DNA from: Megascapheus bottae | Taxonomy: Eukaryota; Chordata; Mammalia; Rodentia; Geomyidae | DNA length: 64,000 bases | Direction of reading: 5' to 3' | NCBI GenBank assembly: GCA_024803745.1 | Contig: JANJXV010000267.1 | Location: 857,001 to 921,000 of the forward strand | Part shown: in pieces, positions 61,601 to 64,000 of the stretch | How the letters are laid out: every line of letters starts with the position of its first letter | Numbering within the stretch: the stretch's first letter is position 1 | Notes under the pieces: generated by a model | What the model was told of the DNA's origin: nothing | What the model saw: only the letters and a program-made list of their open reading frames with translations | Databases searched by the model: none | Made by a program: the position numbers and the translations under genes

Positions 61601-64000
61601 TTGGAGGTATGTGAAGTCACAGAATGGAGGTGTGTCAACTCAGAAATGAGGTATGTGAATTCATAGAATGGAGGTGTGTGAAGTCACAGAATTGAGGTGT
61701 GTGAAGTCAGAATGGAGGTGTGTGAATTCAGAATGGAGGTGTGGGAAGTCAGAGAATGGAGGTTTGTGAAGTCACAATGCAGGTGTGTGAACTGATAGAA
61801 CGTAGGTGTGTGAAGTCACAATGTAGGTGTGTGAAGTGATAGAATGGAGGTGTGTGAAGTCATAGAATGTAGGTGTGTGAAGTCACAAAATGGAGGTGTG
61901 TGAAGTCATATAATGGAGGATTTTGAAGTCACAGAATGGAGGTGTGTGAACTCAGAATGGAGGTGTGTGAAGTCAAAGAATGGAGGTGTGTGAAATCATA
62001 GAATTTAGATGTGTGAAGTCACAGAATGGAGGTGTGTGAAATCGTAGAATGGAGGTGTGTGAAGTCAGAGAATCAAGGTGTGTGAGGTCAATGAATGGAG
62101 GTGTGTGAAGTCACAGAATGGATGTGTGTGAACTCACAATGGAGGTGAGTGAAGTCACAGAATGGAGGTGTGTGAAGTCATAGAATAGAAGTGCGTGAAG
62201 TCATAGAATGTAGGTGTGTGATGTCAGAATGGAGGTGTGTGAAGGCACAGAATGGAGGTGTGTGACGTCATAAATGTTGGTTTGTGAAGTCATAGAATGG
62301 AGATTTGAAGTCATAGAATGGAGGTGTGAAGTCATAGAATGGAGGTGTGTGAAGTCACAGAAAGCATGTGTGTGAAGTCACAGAATAGAGTTGTGTGAAG
62401 TCACAATGGAGGTGTGTGAATTCATAGAGTGGAGATGTGTGAAGTAATAGAATGGAGGTGTGTGAAGTCATAGAATGGAGGTGTGTGAAGTGATAGATGG
62501 ATGTGTGTGAAGTCACAAAAAGGAGGTGTGTGAACTCATAGAATGGAGGAGTGTGAAGTCATAGAATGAAGGTGTGTGAAGTCACAGATGGAGGTGTGTG
62601 AAGTCAAAGAATTGAGGTGTGTGAAGTCAAAGAATGGAGGTGTGTGAAGTCATAGAATGGAGGTGTGTGAAGTCATAGAATGGATGTGTGTGAAGTCACA
62701 AAGAGGAGCTGTGTGAACTCATAGAATGGAGGAGTGTGAAGTCATAGAATGGAGGTGTGTGAAGTCACAGATGGAGGTGTGTGAAGTCATAGAATGGAGG
62801 TGTGTGAAGTCACAGAATGGAGGTGTGTGAAGTCACAGAATGGAGGTGTGTGAACCCAGAATGGAGATGTGTGAAGTCACAGAAGGGAGGTTTGTGAAGT
62901 CATAGAATGGATTGTGTGTGAAATCACAGAATGGAGCTGTGTGAAGTCACAGAATGGAGGTGTGTAAAGTCACAGAGTGGATGTGTGTGAAGTCACAGAA
63001 TGGAGGTTTGTGAAGTCATAGAATGGAGGTGGGTGAAGTCACAGAATGCAGGTGTGTGAAATCAGAACAGAGGTGTGCGAAGTCATAGAATGGAGGAGTG
63101 TGAAGTGAGAATGGAGCTGTGTGAATTCATAGAATTGAAGTGTATGAAGTCAGAATGGAGGTGTGTGAACTCATAGAATGGAGGTATATGAAGTCACAAT
63201 GGAGGTGTGTGAAGTCACAGAATGGATGTGTGTGAACTCAGAAAGGAGGTGTGTAAAGTCATAGAATGGAGGTCTGTGAAGTCATAGAATGGAGGTGTGT
63301 GAAATCATAGAATGGAGGTGTGTGAAGTCACAGAATTGAGGTGTATGATGTCAGAATGGAGGTGTGTGAAGTCAGAATGGAGGTGTGTGAAGTCAGATAA
63401 TGGAGGTGTGTGAAGTCACAAAGCAGGTGTGTGAACTCATAGAATGGAGGTGTGTGAAGTAACAATGTAGGTTTCTGAAGTCATAGATTGGAGGTGTGAA
63501 GTCAGAGAATGGAGGTGTGTGAAGTCATAGAATGGAGGTGTGTGAAGTGATAGATGGATGTGTGTGATGTCACAGAATGCAGGTGTGTGATGTCATAAAA
63601 TGGAGGTGTGTGAAGTCACAGAATGGAGGTGTGTGAAGGCATAGAATGGAGGTGTGTGAAGTCATAGAATGGAATTGTGTGAAGACATAGAATGTAGGTG
63701 TGTGATGTCAGATTGGAGGTGTGTGAAGTCACAGAATGGAGGTGTCTGACGTCATAAATATTGGTGTGTGAAGTCATAGAATGGAGGTGTGAAGCCATAG
63801 AATGGAGGTGTGAAGTCATAGAATGGAGGTGTGTGAAGTCATAGAATGGAGGTGTGTGAAGTCACAGAAGGGAGGTGTGTGAAGTCACAGAATGGATGTT
63901 GCTGAAGTAAGAATGAAGGAGTGTGAAGTCATAGAATGGAGGTGTCTGAAGTCATAGAATGGATGTTGCTGAAGTAAGAATGGAGGTGTGTGAACTCATA
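58605..64000 (+). repeat. Right-hand array segment, leaves the window
   Basis: About 60242-61211 matches 43090-43790 with an extra 269 bases, because a 269-bp segment (about 60551-60806) is locally repeated at 60820-61075. A 183-184-bp (8-unit) duplication sits at about 62499-62866. The last 340 bases repeat 58650-58990 at offset 5,008. The sequence is satellite to the last base. Confidence 0.75.

Larger units (their letters stand above)
34688..63754 (+). other. Family of 13 units carrying a perfect CRE octamer (TGACGTCA)
   Basis: The palindrome TGACGTCA, followed by TAAAT, sits in a recurring marker unit at 34688, 38223, 41378, 42912, 45869, 47400, 48242, 51422, 52953, 53613, 58739, 62263 and 63747. 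The normal unit has TGAAGTCA, one base away. TGACGTCA is the established CREB/ATF site. Occupancy or function in this array is pure inference. Its constant position in the higher-order repeat explains its copy number without selection. Confidence 0.55.
1107..64000 (+). repeat. Uninterrupted 23-bp minisatellite/satellite array (21-bp variant units)
   Basis: Every base from 1107 to the window edge belongs to head-to-tail units of one motif. The unit core is GGAGGTGTGTGAAGTC, followed by a linker of ATA, ACA, AAA or a single A, then GAAT. The canonical unit is 23 bp; loss of two bases in the linker or in the GTGTGT run gives 21 bp. About 62.9 kb gives some 2,700-2,800 units. The consensus has 9 G, 7 A, 6 T and 1 C, so the plus strand is strongly G-biased and lacks CpG. 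All units are in one orientation and I saw no inversion, transposon or unique insert. Variant units recur in the same order at kilobase spacing, which shows higher-order repeat structure. Open reading frames here (about 60-93 codons, Cys/Val/Glu/Lys-rich on plus; His/Ser/Thr/Leu-rich on minus) are periodicity artefacts. The array continues beyond the window. Confidence 0.97.

Noticed and set aside
1817..63819. All reading frames of 60-93 codons inside the array, on both strands
   Set aside because: They are translations of the 23/21-bp satellite in different phases and recur wherever the same units recur. No start context, domain or non-repeat residue supports a protein.
1107..64000. CRISPR array
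   Set aside because: There are no unique spacers between repeats, the units are directly adjacent and variable, and the flank carries mammalian SINEs.
1107..64000. Relationship to human satellite II/III because of GAATGG in the unit
   Set aside because: Only a six-base match is shared. The period and the rest of the unit differ, so this is chance similarity.
1107..64000. G-quadruplex or telomere-like repeat
   Set aside because: The unit has GG dinucleotides but no recurrent GGG runs at the needed spacing, and no TTAGGG repeats were seen.

Overview
The window is non-coding mammalian DNA, most probably from a heteromyid or other geomyoid rodent (kangaroo rat, pocket mouse, pocket gopher). The taxon call rests on the first 1.1 kb. 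This holds several minus-strand SINE copies built from a 7SL-like head and tRNA/ID-like bodies, in the combination I associate with Geomyoidea. That is recognition from memory, not a database match. I see no protein-coding gene, exon, RNA gene, CRISPR array or prokaryotic feature.

Layout: bases 1-1106 are ordinary interspersed-repeat-rich flank (a SINE fragment at the left edge, a composite SINE at about 254-482, a pair of SINEs at 836-1106, and short AT-rich unannotated spacers). From 1107 to the right edge at 64000 everything is one uninterrupted minisatellite/satellite array. The unit is 23 bp, with a common 21-bp length variant. Its core is GGAGGTGTGTGAAGTC, followed by a short variable linker (ATA, ACA, AA or A) and GAAT. 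About 62.9 kb corresponds to roughly 2,700-2,800 units. The array leaves the window, so its full length is unknown.

The array is not a random string of variants. It carries nested higher-order structure: an 8,242-bp tandem duplication (about 15734-23975 and 23976-32217) that looks identical wherever I compared it; inside each copy, a 2,012-bp tandem duplication; a 1,452-bp tandem pair at 34974-37877; a 5.4-5.6-kb pair at about 45770-56785, whose copies differ by whole-unit indels; and a 1.38-kb higher-order repeat in three consecutive copies at about 54454-58604. Diagnostic variant units separate a left half (1.1-32.2 kb) from a right half (about 34.6-64 kb), so two higher-order families adjoin here.

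The short open reading frames in the array are by-products of the 23/21-bp periodicity. A canonical run of 23-bp units meets a stop every third unit, and 21-bp units only postpone it. The observations most worth a second look are the multi-scale duplication history, recurrent perfect CRE octamers (TGACGTCA) at fixed higher-order positions, the strong G-over-C strand asymmetry with an essentially CpG-free consensus, the absence of any transposon insertion in 62.9 kb, and an array edge lying at a SINE terminus. None of these shows a functional system; they describe a young, actively homogenising satellite.
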